NCBI RefSeq assembly: GCF_000746255.1
Contig: NZ_JQKW01000007.1
Span: 186,001 to 250,000 of the forward strand
Source of the DNA: Thermodesulfobacterium hydrogeniphilum
Lineage (GTDB): Bacteria > Desulfobacterota > Thermodesulfobacteria > Thermodesulfobacteriales > Thermodesulfobacteriaceae
Length of the DNA: 64,000 bases
Direction: 5' to 3'
The stretch's first letter is position 1. Each line of letters opens with the position of its first letter. Below the pieces are notes generated by a model. The model saw only the letters and a program-made list of their open reading frames with translations, was not told the DNA's origin and did not search any database. Position numbers and translations under genes: made by a program. Of the stretch, positions 8,359 through 17,467 are shown piece by piece.

Positions 8359-9387
8359 TTAACACTCTCCTTTTAAAGTAATTTTTTGAAATTCAGAAAT
8401 ATCTGTAACAAAGTCATCAGTAAATCTTATATAAAATTTCCCTGGTTCGTAATTCCAATCTCTCTCAACTTCCAATCCTAAAGCAGCTTTTAATAATCTT
8501 GCAGGAAGATTTATTCCTACTCCGGTTGCAAAATATACCCAGGCAGGAAATCTGGGATTTATTTCTATAAGATAAATTTCATTGTCTTTGGTAATACACT
8601 CAAATTCAAAAGCTCCTTTCCAATGAAATTCTGAGATAAATTTTTCTGTAGCAGATAGAAGTTTTTCATTTTTTATAGTTACTCCAGTCCATATTTTCCC
8701 AAGACTTGTAATCCAAAGCTTTTTTATTCCAAGCAATCCAAAATGTCCACCTTTTCCATCTCCAACTCCTACAACATTTATTTCCTCTCCTGAAATAACT
8801 TCCTGCACAATAACAGGATATCCCCATTCCTCAACAATGGAGTTAAAATAGGAAGTAGCTTGGCTAATGTTATAAGCTTTATAAGCTTTGTAAAAAAGCC
8901 CTTTTATCATTACTGGAAAACCTAATTTTTCTGTAGCTTCTATAAGTTCTTCATAAGAAGTAATGACCTTTGTTTTGGGTATTTTTACACCAATTTTATC
9001 TGCAACTTCAGGTAATTTATCTTTTCCTCTTAATTTAAACTGGTCATTTGTGGGTAGAAATGTTTTTATTTCATAATTTTCAAGAAGGCTTGCATTTTTT
9101 ATAAAAAGAGGAAGTTCTGCATCCAAAGCAGGAATAACTGCATCAAGCCCGAAATTATTCTTGATATACAATAATCTTTCAATAAGAAGATTTTCTCCTT
9201 TAGAAGGGTAGGGCATAATATAACTTTTATCTATCAACCATTTCATATATATTCCAGGTTCCATAGCATCATAAGCAAGTCCTAAAACCATTACTTCTAA
9301 ATCACTTTCCTTAAGACTCTTAGCAATACCAATTCCAGGTCCAGGATTATCTACTGCATTTATGCCTGAAACAGCAACTTTATACAT
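8359..9387 (-). CDS. ATP-grasp ligase, CPSase-like family, unknown substrate
   Basis: 342 residues. A Rossmann-like pre-grasp domain (about 1-105, starting KVAVSGINA and GPGIG) is followed by an ATP-grasp domain (about 115-300) with nucleotide-binding FPVMIKG (157-163), VIVQEVISGEE (192-202) and the metal-binding EINPRFPAW (275-283). These enzymes join a carboxylate to an amine or thiol through an acyl-phosphate. The length and lack of a second half exclude CarB itself. It sits 7 bases after the PqqD-like gene and 1 base before the PLP enzyme. I infer it modifies an amino acid or peptide together with them. The C-terminus ends KGEC. Confidence 0.83.
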   Translation of the reverse strand: MYKVAVSGINAVDNPGPGIGIAKSLKESDLEVMVLGLAYDAMEPGIYMKWLIDKSYIMPYPSKGENLLIERLLYIKNNFGLDAVIPALDAELPLFIKNASLLENYEIKTFLPTNDQFKLRGKDKLPEVADKIGVKIPKTKVITSYEELIEATEKLGFPVMIKGLFYKAYKAYNISQATSYFNSIVEEWGYPVIVQEVISGEEINVVGVGDGKGGHFGLLGIKKLWITSLGKIWTGVTIKNEKLLSATEKFISEFHWKGAFEFECITKDNEIYLIEINPRFPAWVYFATGVGINLPARLLKAALGLEVERDWNYEPGKFYIRFTDDFVTDISEFQKITLKGEC

Positions 9388-9394
9388 TTTTATC

Positions 9395-9631
9395 CTACAG
9401 CAATCCGTAAAGCTTTAATTGCTCCATAAAATCTATCAAATCTCTTTGAGCTTCTTTTTCCTCCACTTCAAATTCCTCTTTTAAAAGTTCCAAGATCTCT
9501 TTTTCGGTTTTATTTTCTTTTAAGGCTTTAATAATAAGTAGTCCAGTTTGGTTAACTGTAAAACTATTCCCAGTATCAGGATCAAAAATAAATCCTTCTT
9601 CATTAATGGCAAGTCTATTTAATTTACTCAT
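9395..9631 (-). CDS. PqqD-like small protein (peptide-binding RRE-type fold)
   Basis: 78 residues matching the PqqD pattern: a short beta region with DPDTGNSFTVNQTG (about 18-31), then LLIIKAL, and helices KTEKEILELLKEEFEVEEKEAQRDLIDFMEQL ending LYGLL. PqqD and related RRE domains hold precursor peptides for modification enzymes. A GGAGGAAG ribosome-binding site precedes the ATG. As first gene of the run it could deliver a peptide to the ATP-grasp ligase, but I found no separate precursor-peptide gene nearby, so its partner is unknown. Confidence 0.8.
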   Translation of the reverse strand: MSKLNRLAINEEGFIFDPDTGNSFTVNQTGLLIIKALKENKTEKEILELLKEEFEVEEKEAQRDLIDFMEQLKLYGLL

Positions 9632-9687
9632 TTATTCTTCCTCCTTGTTTTATTTTCAAACTATAAAATTGTAAAATTTTAGCTAAT

Positions 9688-9715
9688 ATTATACTATAAA
9701 AAATATTATTTTGAA
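9688..9715 (-). promoter_or_regulatory. putative promoter of the PqqD/ATP-grasp operon
   Basis: On the minus strand TTCAAA (9710-9715) and a consensus TATAAT (9688-9693) are spaced by 16 bases. The predicted start near 9681 gives a leader of about 50 bases. The -35 match is only 4 of 6. It is the only convincing minus-strand -10 before the run. Confidence 0.5.
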
Positions 9716-9792
9716 TTTAGAAATTTCAATTAATCAGTAAACAATTGATTTTAACTGTTTAAGTTTTTATATTATATTAATATATTTAAAAA

Positions 9793-9820
9793 TTGCCTAT
9801 AATTAAAATTGTTATATACT
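9793..9820 (+). promoter_or_regulatory. putative sigma-70 promoter of fbp
   Basis: TTGCCT (9793-9798) and TATACT (9815-9820) are spaced by 16 bases, with a predicted start about 25 bases before the ATG at 9852. A second possible pair, TTGATT (9745-9750) and TATATT (9768-9773) with a 17-base spacer, lies upstream. Confidence 0.5.
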
Positions 9821-9851
9821 ATACCAAATTTTTAATATAAGGAGGAAAGCA

Positions 9852-10817
9852 ATGTATAAAAAAAAGGGTATTGATTTGGCAAGATTTATTTTGGAAGAAG
9901 AAAGGCGTTATCCCCATGCTACAGGGACTTTATCTCATGCACTTTTAGCTATTGAAAATGCAGGAAAGGTTATATCTGCGCATATTAATAAAGCTGGATT
10001 GGTTGATATTCTTGGAAGAGCAGAAAAAATTAATATTTATGGAGAGGATGTTAAAAAATTGGATGAATTAGCCAACAAATGGTTAATTGAGCATTTAAGT
10101 GCTAGTGGAGATTTTTTTGCTATAGCTTCTGAAGAGCTTGAAGAACCTGTTTTCCCTGAAGTAGGAAAAGATGGAAAATATGTAATCCTTTTAGATCCTT
10201 TAGATGGTTCTTCTAATATAGATGTAAATATTAGTGTGGGGACAATTTTTTCTATATTTAAAAAGATTTCTGATGATGTGACTACCTTTTTTCAAGAAGG
10301 ATATAAGCAAGTTGCTGCAGGATATATAATTTATGGATCTTCTACCATGATGGTCTATACTACAGGAAATGGAGTGCATGGGTTTACTCTTGATCCTATG
10401 ATAGGGACTTTCATTCTTTCACATCCAGATATTAAAATTCCTTCTAAAGGAAAAATTTATTCAATAAATGAGGCATATTATTTGCGTTGGGATGGAAGAA
10501 TTAGAAATTGGTTAGATACCATTAAACAAAATAGATATAGTCTTAGATATGTAGGAAGTATGGTAGCTGATGTTCATAGAACTCTTTTAAAAGGTGGAGT
10601 GTTTGCTTATCCTGCAGATAGCAAAAACAAGAATGGAAAATTGAGACTCCTTTATGAAGCTTTTCCCATGAGTTTTATAATAGAACAAGCTGGGGGAATG
10701 AGCACCAATGGTGAGAAAAGTATTTTGCAGATAAAACCCACTGAACTTCATCAAAGGACACCTGTATTTTTGGGGAGTCCTGAAGACATAAAAGAACTGT
10801 TAAACTTTTTGAATTAA
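9852..10817 (+). CDS. fbp: fructose-1,6-bisphosphatase class I
   Basis: Gluconeogenic enzyme of the cytoplasm that removes the 1-phosphate of fructose 1,6-bisphosphate. The 321 residues are full length for the class. Metal and substrate motifs are visible: SEELEE (93-98), DPLDGSSNID (115-124), and YVGSMVADVHRTLLKGG near residue 235. AAGGAGGAAAG precedes the ATG with good spacing. It is the first gene of the plus-strand group with a PpiD-like foldase and carB. For an autotrophic or acetate-assimilating organism it would be essential for sugar synthesis. Confidence 0.96.
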   Translation: MYKKKGIDLARFILEEERRYPHATGTLSHALLAIENAGKVISAHINKAGLVDILGRAEKINIYGEDVKKLDELANKWLIEHLSASGDFFAIASEELEEPVFPEVGKDGKYVILLDPLDGSSNIDVNISVGTIFSIFKKISDDVTTFFQEGYKQVAAGYIIYGSSTMMVYTTGNGVHGFTLDPMIGTFILSHPDIKIPSKGKIYSINEAYYLRWDGRIRNWLDTIKQNRYSLRYVGSMVADVHRTLLKGGVFAYPADSKNKNGKLRLLYEAFPMSFIIEQAGGMSTNGEKSILQIKPTELHQRTPVFLGSPEDIKELLNFLN

Positions 10818-10834
10818 TTATTAATAAAAATTTT

Positions 10835-10862
10835 TTGACAATTTAAAAGTTTTTGGTATATT
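10835..10862 (+). promoter_or_regulatory. putative sigma-70 promoter of the PpiD-like gene
   Basis: A consensus TTGACA (10835-10840) and TATATT (10857-10862) have a 16-base spacer in the 68-base gap after fbp. The predicted start is a few bases before the ribosome-binding site of the gene at 10886. Confidence 0.6.
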
Positions 10863-10885
10863 AAAGAAAATCTGAGAGTGAAAAA

Positions 10886-12706
10886 ATGTTTAAATTTTTA
10901 AGAAAGGGTGCTACTTCTCTTTTAGCCAAGGTCTTTTTAGGTGTAATTGCTATAGTTTTTGTTTTTTGGGGTATAGGGGTCTTTACTTATGGAAGAAAAG
11001 AGCTTATAGGTAAAGTTAATGGGAATCCTATTTCTATTAAAGATTTTCAAGAATATTACAATTTCCAGATTTTCAGGTTAAAACAAACTTTTGGTGAGCT
11101 TTCCCCTGAAGATCTTAAAAAATTGAAAATAAAACAGCAGGTTTTAGAAAATTTAATAAAAATAAAAATTATTGAAAATGAAGCGAAAAATTTAGGCATA
11201 AATATATCTCCTGTAGAAATTAATTATGCTATTTCTCAAATTCCATCTTTTCAAGAAAATGGAGTTTTCAGTCCTCGCAAATATAAATATATTCTTGAAC
11301 AATTAGGCATTTCTTCTAACTTTTTTGAATTTATTATTAAATCTGATCTGATTCAACAACGTTTGAAATTGCTTCTTACAGCTCCTATAATAGTTTCCGA
11401 TGAAGAAGTAAGGGATTATATAAAATATAATAAACAAACTTTAACGCTTCTGGAAGGCATCCTACCTATAAATTACTGTGAATCTAAGGTAAGTTTTACA
11501 GAGAAAGATCTTGAAAATTATTATCTTGCTCACAGGGATATTTATAAGGAAAATGAAAAAGTGAAACTTTATTATTTATTTATTCCTTATAAAGGAAAAG
11601 TAGATGTTAGTTCTAAAGAGATTAAGGAATTTTATGAAGAGAATCTAAGCAGGTTTAAACAACCCTTCCGAGTGAAATTAAGGACCATTTATATTGCTGG
11701 AAAGGATAGTAAGGCTTTTCAAAAAGCCCAGAAAATAAAATCCAAACTTAAAAAATTGAAAGATTTTGATAAATATGGAGCACAACCAAGTCAATGGTTT
11801 GAAGAAACAGCTTTACCAGAAGATTTAAAAAATACCATTAAACAGTCTAAACCAAGTCAGATAATAGGTCCAATAAAAATTTCTACAGGATATTTGATTT
11901 TGGGAATAGAAAAGATTCAACCAGAGAGGTTACTTAAATTAGAAGAAGTGAAAAGTGAAATAAAAGGATTTCTTAAAGATAAAAAAATAAGAGAACTTAC
12001 CAAAAGAAAGGTTGACAAAATTTATAGTGAAATTGTTAAAGAAAATGGTTTAAAATTCTGGGCTAAGAAAAACAATATCAAGCTTTCTGAAACAGGCTGG
12101 CTAACTCAAAGACAGGCTATAGAATTGTTAAAAGATTTTAGATTGGTAAGAAAAATTTTTCAATCGCCTAAAGGGGAGTATTTTGCTCCTATAGAAACAT
12201 CTAAAGGTATTATGATAATTGAAATAAAAGATAAGAAACCTCCCAGAATTTTATCTTTTAAAGAGGTCAAAGAAAAAGTCAAAAAAGATTACTTAAATGC
12301 TAAAGGTAAAGAGTTTTGTGAAGAAAAAGCTCAGAGTTTTTTTGATAAAATAAAGGATAAGACACTTTTAAGTGCCAAAGATTTTTCTAAAAAAGGATTT
12401 AGACTTAAAAAGATAAAATGTAAAAGATATGAATTAAACAAATATTTTGATCCTGAAATTGCTCAGGAATTAGGGAAAATAGGCAAACCCAAATTATTAA
12501 ACAAATATTTTTGGGATAAAGAGGGATTGAAAATTTTTTATGTTGAAGAAATAAGGCCTTTTAATGGAACAATTACAGATCAGGAAATTTTGCAGGTTTC
12601 TTCAATTCTTCTTCAGAATAAAAGAGAAGTTTGGTTTAATAGATGGTATCAAACTCTTAGAAAAAAAGCCAAAATTAAACTTTATCAAAATTTAGAAAGA
12701 TTTTAA
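10886..12706 (+). CDS. PpiD/SurA-type membrane-anchored peptidylprolyl isomerase/chaperone
   Basis: 606 residues. The PpiD-like N-terminus (MFKFLRKGATSLLAKVF) leads into one membrane helix at about 17-35. This is followed by a SurA-N-like region (about 40-180, with VNGNPISIKDFQEYY and QQVLENLIKIKIIENEA) and a parvulin-like segment at about 225-345. The rest is a long lysine-rich C-terminal part to 606. PpiD-type proteins sit in the inner membrane facing the periplasm and help newly exported proteins fold, particularly those leaving the Sec translocon. I cannot judge whether the parvulin domain is catalytic. A GAGAGTG motif precedes the ATG. Confidence 0.85.
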   Translation: MFKFLRKGATSLLAKVFLGVIAIVFVFWGIGVFTYGRKELIGKVNGNPISIKDFQEYYNFQIFRLKQTFGELSPEDLKKLKIKQQVLENLIKIKIIENEAKNLGINISPVEINYAISQIPSFQENGVFSPRKYKYILEQLGISSNFFEFIIKSDLIQQRLKLLLTAPIIVSDEEVRDYIKYNKQTLTLLEGILPINYCESKVSFTEKDLENYYLAHRDIYKENEKVKLYYLFIPYKGKVDVSSKEIKEFYEENLSRFKQPFRVKLRTIYIAGKDSKAFQKAQKIKSKLKKLKDFDKYGAQPSQWFEETALPEDLKNTIKQSKPSQIIGPIKISTGYLILGIEKIQPERLLKLEEVKSEIKGFLKDKKIRELTKRKVDKIYSEIVKENGLKFWAKKNNIKLSETGWLTQRQAIELLKDFRLVRKIFQSPKGEYFAPIETSKGIMIIEIKDKKPPRILSFKEVKEKVKKDYLNAKGKEFCEEKAQSFFDKIKDKTLLSAKDFSKKGFRLKKIKCKRYELNKYFDPEIAQELGKIGKPKLLNKYFWDKEGLKIFYVEEIRPFNGTITDQEILQVSSILLQNKREVWFNRWYQTLRKKAKIKLYQNLERF

Positions 12707-12760
12707 TATCTAATGAAAATCCTTTAAAAGTTTGAGAATAAAAAATTTTAGAGGGGTGGT

Positions 12761-15700
12761 ATGCCTAAAAGGACTGATATAAAAAAGATTCTTATTATAG
12801 GATCAGGTCCTATTGTAATAGGACAAGCCTGTGAATTTGATTATTCAGGAAGTCAAGCTTGTAAGGCTTTGAAAGAAGAGGGTTATGAAATAATTCTTGT
12901 TAATTCTAATCCTGCTACTATTATGACTGATCCAGAAATGGCTCATAGAACTTATATAGAACCACTTACTCCTGAAGTTTTAGAATATATTATAAAAGAA
13001 GAAAGACCTGATGCCTTACTTCCTACTTTGGGAGGACAAACTGGTTTAAATATAGCCTTTGCTTTGGCAAGAAAAGGGGTTTTAGAAAAATATAAAGTGG
13101 AATTAATTGGTGCTAATGAAAAAGCTATAGAAAAAGCTGAGAGTAGGGAACATTTTAGAAAAGCAATGGAAAATATAGGTTTAAAGATACCGAAAAGTGT
13201 TATTGTGCATTCTTTTGAAGAGGCTGAAAAAGCTATAAAAGATATAGGTTTTCCAGTAATAGTAAGGCCAAGCTTTACCTTAGGAGGAACGGGTGGAGGA
13301 GTAGCCTACAATATTGAAGAACTGAGAGAAATTGTAGAAAAAGGACTTGAGATGTCCCTTATTCATCAGGTAATGCTGGAAGAGTCTGTCATAGGATGGA
13401 AAGAATTTGAACTTGAGGTAATGAGAGATTTTAAAGATAATGTAGTTATTATATGCTCTATAGAAAATTTTGATCCTATGGGAGTTCATACTGGGGATTC
13501 TATCACCGTTGCACCTGCTCAAACCTTAACTGATAAAGAATATCAAAAAATGAGAACTGCTGCTCAGGCTATTATCAGAGAAATTGGAGTTGAAACAGGA
13601 GGTTCTAATATTCAATTTGCTATTAATCCAAAAAATGGAGATATGGTAGTTATCGAAATGAATCCCAGAGTTTCTCGTTCTTCAGCTTTAGCAAGTAAAG
13701 CCACGGGTTATCCTATTGCTAAAATTGCTGCTAAGCTGGCGATTGGTTATACCTTGGATGAATTACCCAATGATATTACTAAGGAAACCAAAGCTGCTTT
13801 TGAGCCAACCATAGATTATGTAGTGGTAAAAATTCCCCGTTTTACCTTTGAAAAATTTCCGGAATGTCCTGATGAAATAACCACTTCTATGAGATCAGTT
13901 GGTGAAACCATGGCTATTGGTAGAACCTTTAAAGAAGCTTTACAGAAAGCTATTATAGGATTAGAAATAGGTCGTTTTGGATTTGGTGCTGATGGTAAAT
14001 CCCCTTCTGATCAGGATATTATCCTTTCTAAGGAATTAATTAAAGAAAAATTGGTGCGTCCAAATAGCCAGAGATTATTCTATATTAGAGAGGCTTTTAA
14101 AGCTGGTTTTAGCATAGAAGAAATTTATAATTTAACCTATATAGATCCCTGGTTTCTTTATCATCTTAAGGAAATTTTTGATAAAAGTGAAGATATAAAA
14201 GGAAAAAATTTAAAAGAGCTTTCAGCAGAAGAAATAAAAGAATTAAAACAAATGGGTTTTTCTGATTATCAGATTGCCTATTTAACCAATTCTAATGAAA
14301 TTCAGGTAAGGGAATATAGAAAATCTCTTGGTATAAAAACTACTTTTAAACTCATTGATACCTGTGCTGCGGAATTTGAGGCTTATACACCTTATTTTTA
14401 TTCCACTTACGAAGTGGAAAACGAGTCCAGAGCCTCTAAAAATAGAAAAATTTTAATTATTGGGGGAGGTCCTAATAGAATAGGACAGGGAATAGAATTT
14501 GATTATTGCTGTGTTCATGCCTCTTTAGCTTTAAAAGAAAGAGGAATAGAATCTATTATGGTGAATTCTAATCCTGAGACAGTATCTACAGACTATGATA
14601 TTTCTACCAGACTTTATTTTGAACCTCTTACTTTTGAACATATTTTAAATATCTATGAAGAAGAAAAACCAGAAGGTGTAATAGTTCAATTTGGAGGTCA
14701 GACTCCTATTAATTTAGCAGTTCCTCTTTATAAAGCAGGAGTAAAAATTCTCGGTACCTCTCCTAAAAATATTGATAAAGCTGAAGATAGAGAAAAATTT
14801 GACCAATTATTAGGCAAATTGGGTTTAAAAAGACCTAAGGCAGGTATAGCTTATAGCGCAGAAGAGGCTATTAAAGTAGCTTCTTATATTGGTTATCCTG
14901 TTTTAGTGCGTCCTTCTTATGTGCTTGGTGGAAGAGCTATGAGAATAATTTATACTGAAAAAGAACTTAGAAATTTTATTGAAACCGCTGTAAAAGTTAA
15001 TCCAGAACATCCTATTTTAATTGATAAATTTTTGGAAGATGCTTTAGAAATAGATGTAGATGCTATTTCTGATGGAGAGACTGTGGTAGTAGCAGGTATA
15101 ATGGAACATATTGAAGAAGCAGGTATTCATTCTGGAGATTCAGCCTGTATTTTACCTCCGCTTCATATACCTTCTAAACTTTTAGAAGAGATAAAAGAAG
15201 CCACTAAACTTTTAGCTAAAGAATTGGAAGTAAGAGGCCTTATAAACATTCAGTATGCTATTAAAGATAATGAACTTTACGTATTAGAAGTAAATCCCAG
15301 AGCTTCAAGAACAATCCCTTTTGTTTCTAAATCCATAGGTGTACCTTTAGCAAAACTTGCTACCTGGATTATGCTTGGAGAAACTTTAAAGGAAATAGGT
15401 TTTACCAAAGAGATAAAGCCTCCTTATTATTGTGTTAAAGAAGTGGTTTTTCCTTTTAAAAGATTTCCTAAAGTAGATGTTATGCTTGGACCTGAGATGA
15501 AATCTACTGGAGAAGTAATGGGAATAGATTGGGATCCTGCCTTAGCCTATGCCAAAGCTCAGTTAGCAGCAGGAATGAATCTTCCTACTAAAGGAACAGT
15601 TTTTATTTCTGTAAAAGATGAGGATAAGCCTTTAGTTGTTCCTATAGCTAAAGTTTTAGCAGAACTTGGTTTTAGATTGATAGGAACCAAAGGAACTGCA

Positions 15701-16015
15701 GAATATTTAAGATCTTATGGAATTAGTATAAAAGAGGTTCCTAAAATCTCAGATCTTAAAAGGCCTAATATTTTAGACTTAATCAAAAATAAAGAAATAG
15801 ATCTTGCTATTAACACAGCTAAAGGTAAAGAAAGTAAAGAAGATGCTTATTTAATCAGAAGATATACTATGGAACTTGATATTCCTTATGCCACCACTCT
15901 CTCTTGTGCCAGATCTATGGTAGAAAGTATTAAAAAATTGAAATCCAAATCTTTTTCATTTGCACCTTTGCAAAAATATTATAGCTATTTAGATTATAAA
16001 TTTTATAAAATGTAG
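12761..16015 (+). CDS. carB: carbamoyl-phosphate synthase large subunit
   Basis: Makes carbamoyl phosphate from bicarbonate, glutamine-derived ammonia and two ATP, for pyrimidine and arginine synthesis. At 1084 residues it has normal length with the duplicated synthetase halves: [16 protein letters not shown] at the N-terminus and [15 protein letters not shown] near residue 569. Each half has its ATP-grasp motifs ([32 protein letters not shown]), and a C-terminal MGS-like allosteric domain starts at about 940. GAGGGGTGG precedes the ATG. The small subunit carA is not in the window. It ends one base from the convergent biotin-ligase-like gene. Confidence 0.98.
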   Translation: MPKRTDIKKILIIGSGPIVIGQACEFDYSGSQACKALKEEGYEIILVNSNPATIMTDPEMAHRTYIEPLTPEVLEYIIKEERPDALLPTLGGQTGLNIAFALARKGVLEKYKVELIGANEKAIEKAESREHFRKAMENIGLKIPKSVIVHSFEEAEKAIKDIGFPVIVRPSFTLGGTGGGVAYNIEELREIVEKGLEMSLIHQVMLEESVIGWKEFELEVMRDFKDNVVIICSIENFDPMGVHTGDSITVAPAQTLTDKEYQKMRTAAQAIIREIGVETGGSNIQFAINPKNGDMVVIEMNPRVSRSSALASKATGYPIAKIAAKLAIGYTLDELPNDITKETKAAFEPTIDYVVVKIPRFTFEKFPECPDEITTSMRSVGETMAIGRTFKEALQKAIIGLEIGRFGFGADGKSPSDQDIILSKELIKEKLVRPNSQRLFYIREAFKAGFSIEEIYNLTYIDPWFLYHLKEIFDKSEDIKGKNLKELSAEEIKELKQMGFSDYQIAYLTNSNEIQVREYRKSLGIKTTFKLIDTCAAEFEAYTPYFYSTYEVENESRASKNRKILIIGGGPNRIGQGIEFDYCCVHASLALKERGIESIMVNSNPETVSTDYDISTRLYFEPLTFEHILNIYEEEKPEGVIVQFGGQTPINLAVPLYKAGVKILGTSPKNIDKAEDREKFDQLLGKLGLKRPKAGIAYSAEEAIKVASYIGYPVLVRPSYVLGGRAMRIIYTEKELRNFIETAVKVNPEHPILIDKFLEDALEIDVDAISDGETVVVAGIMEHIEEAGIHSGDSACILPPLHIPSKLLEEIKEATKLLAKELEVRGLINIQYAIKDNELYVLEVNPRASRTIPFVSKSIGVPLAKLATWIMLGETLKEIGFTKEIKPPYYCVKEVVFPFKRFPKVDVMLGPEMKSTGEVMGIDWDPALAYAKAQLAAGMNLPTKGTVFISVKDEDKPLVVPIAKVLAELGFRLIGTKGTAEYLRSYGISIKEVPKISDLKRPNILDLIKNKEIDLAINTAKGKESKEDAYLIRRYTMELDIPYATTLSCARSMVESIKKLKSKSFSFAPLQKYYSYLDYKFYKM

Positions 16016-16016
16016 A

Positions 16017-16805
16017 TTACCAAAGATAAATTATTTCTCCTGAAGAGACCTCAACTATTTCTGAATTTTCTAAATTTATTAAAAGAGAACCTTTATTAGT
16101 AATATCTATGACTTCTCCTATTAAAACTTCTTCTGCTTTATCTAAATTATAAGAAAAAGCTATACATCTTTTTAAGGTATCTGAAAATTTTTTATAATTT
16201 TCTATAATAATATTTTTTACTTCTTTCTCATCCAATATATTTCTTTCATAAAATCTTAAAAAACCAAAATAATATCTTAACCAAAAAATTAAGACTTTTA
16301 AGACTGTTAACAAAGAAATCTCTTTTTTTAAAATTTTTTTAAAACTTATAGCAGGGATTTTTTCAGGAGGGTTATTATTAACATTTATTCCTATGCCAAT
16401 GATATACCAACTTTCAAATTTTTCTATTAAAACACCAGCTATTTTTTTTCCTTTATAGTGTAAATCATTGATCCATTTTATTTTAGCTTCTTTTATTCCA
16501 AAATGATAAGCAGATCTTACTAAGGCTAAACCTAAGATAAGAGGGATTAAGCAGGAATTTTCCGGAAGAAATTCATCATATATACTTAAGGCTACCCAGA
16601 GTCCTCCTTTTTCTGCAAACCATTTTCTATTAAATCTACCTTTAGATTCTAAAAGAATATCTGCTTTTATAATTCTTCCATTAGCCGTTTTGGGAAAGAG
16701 TCTTATAAATTCTTTTAATAAAGCCATAGCTCTTGATAGAGAAGGAAAATGCCAGACTTCTTGACCAATTTCTGGAAAAAATTTAGAATAATCTAAAGAG
16801 GCCAT
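16017..16805 (-). CDS. biotin--protein ligase-like protein with altered biotin loop
   Basis: A BPL/LplA-fold catalytic domain without a DNA-binding domain. I choose ATG 16805 (MASLDYSKF, 262 residues), overlapping the upstream gene by 13 bases; a longer GTG start at 16862 would overlap 70 bases. Recognisable elements are KWINDLHYKGKKIAGVLIE (E. coli KWPNDL...K.AG.L.E) and IGIGINVNN. The biotin-binding loop, normally GRGRRGR, reads SKGRFNR (about 54-60 counting from the chosen start): the Arg matching E. coli R118 remains, but most glycines do not. Position after a biotinyl-domain gene and ACC subunits suggests it serves that complex. Whether it still handles biotin is open. Confidence 0.8.
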   Translation of the reverse strand: MASLDYSKFFPEIGQEVWHFPSLSRAMALLKEFIRLFPKTANGRIIKADILLESKGRFNRKWFAEKGGLWVALSIYDEFLPENSCLIPLILGLALVRSAYHFGIKEAKIKWINDLHYKGKKIAGVLIEKFESWYIIGIGINVNNNPPEKIPAISFKKILKKEISLLTVLKVLIFWLRYYFGFLRFYERNILDEKEVKNIIIENYKKFSDTLKRCIAFSYNLDKAEEVLIGEVIDITNKGSLLINLENSEIVEVSSGEIIYLW

Positions 16806-17452
16806 TCGTCTTTTATTCTTTCTATAATTTTTTTTAAATAAGGTAGATTTTCTTCTGGACACAGACCTATTAAAGGACTATCTCTTTCTATTAATTGAAA
16901 AGGTGAAAAATAAATATTATAGATAACATAAGTTCCTTTTTCTGTTAGATAAATAGGGGTTTCTCTTTTCATAAAGGTCATAATTAAAAGTTCATCGCCT
17001 TTTTTAACTTTAACTTTTCCAAGTCCTTCTTTTTCAATTTTATTTGCTATAGCAGGGCTTAAAATATATCTTGCAGTCTCAGGAGCTCTGATGATATAAA
17101 GAGCGGAGAGAAGTATTTCTGAGATAATCTCTTTTTGAGAAAGAGGATGTTTAATTTCTAAAATAACTTCTTCAGCCTCTACAAATCTATTTAAAAAATC
17201 AGTTCTTAAATTTTGCACTATACCACTTATTTTTGCTCTAATAATTTTAGGATTTCTTTCTCTTTCTAAAATAAAAAGAGGGGTTCCTGGTTTTTCCAGC
17301 CATTTACCACTTGGACCAACTACTTGATCTCCTTCTTTTACTTTAAACTCTTTAATGTATCCTGTATGGGGTGTAACCACCTTAAAAGTTTTATAAGGAT
17401 TGGCTTTAAATTTCTGCAAAATTTTGTTTAAATTTTGATATTCAATTTTCAT
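16793..17452 (-). CDS. AccB-like biotinyl/lipoyl-domain protein lacking the modified lysine
   Basis: 219 residues. Residues about 24-102 align with a biotin carboxyl carrier fold: TPHTGYIKEFKVKEGDQV, PGTPLFILERERNPKI and AKISGIV...FVEAEEVILEIKHP. Aligned without gaps to E. coli AccB (IVEAMKMMNQIEADKSGTV), the EAMKM motif becomes ERERN, so the biotinylated Lys position is R66. The nucleotides AGA-GAA-AGA-AAT confirm this reading. The C-terminal half (about 105-219) is an additional domain (KKGDELLIMTFMKRETPIYL, a second half-barrel-like region) that I do not recognise. It lies 15 bases after the AccA-AccD fusion and overlaps the ligase-like gene. It is probably an ACC subunit, but not a biotin carrier by the standard mechanism. 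Confidence 0.7.
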   Translation of the reverse strand: MKIEYQNLNKILQKFKANPYKTFKVVTPHTGYIKEFKVKEGDQVVGPSGKWLEKPGTPLFILERERNPKIIRAKISGIVQNLRTDFLNRFVEAEEVILEIKHPLSQKEIISEILLSALYIIRAPETARYILSPAIANKIEKEGLGKVKVKKGDELLIMTFMKRETPIYLTEKGTYVIYNIYFSPFQLIERDSPLIGLCPEENLPYLKKIIERIKDEWPL

Positions 17453-17467
17453 AGTTAATAACCTATA

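Noticed and set aside
9632-9851. Precursor-peptide gene for the PqqD/ATP-grasp system
   Set aside because: The region contains promoters for both directions but no convincing small reading frame with a ribosome-binding site.
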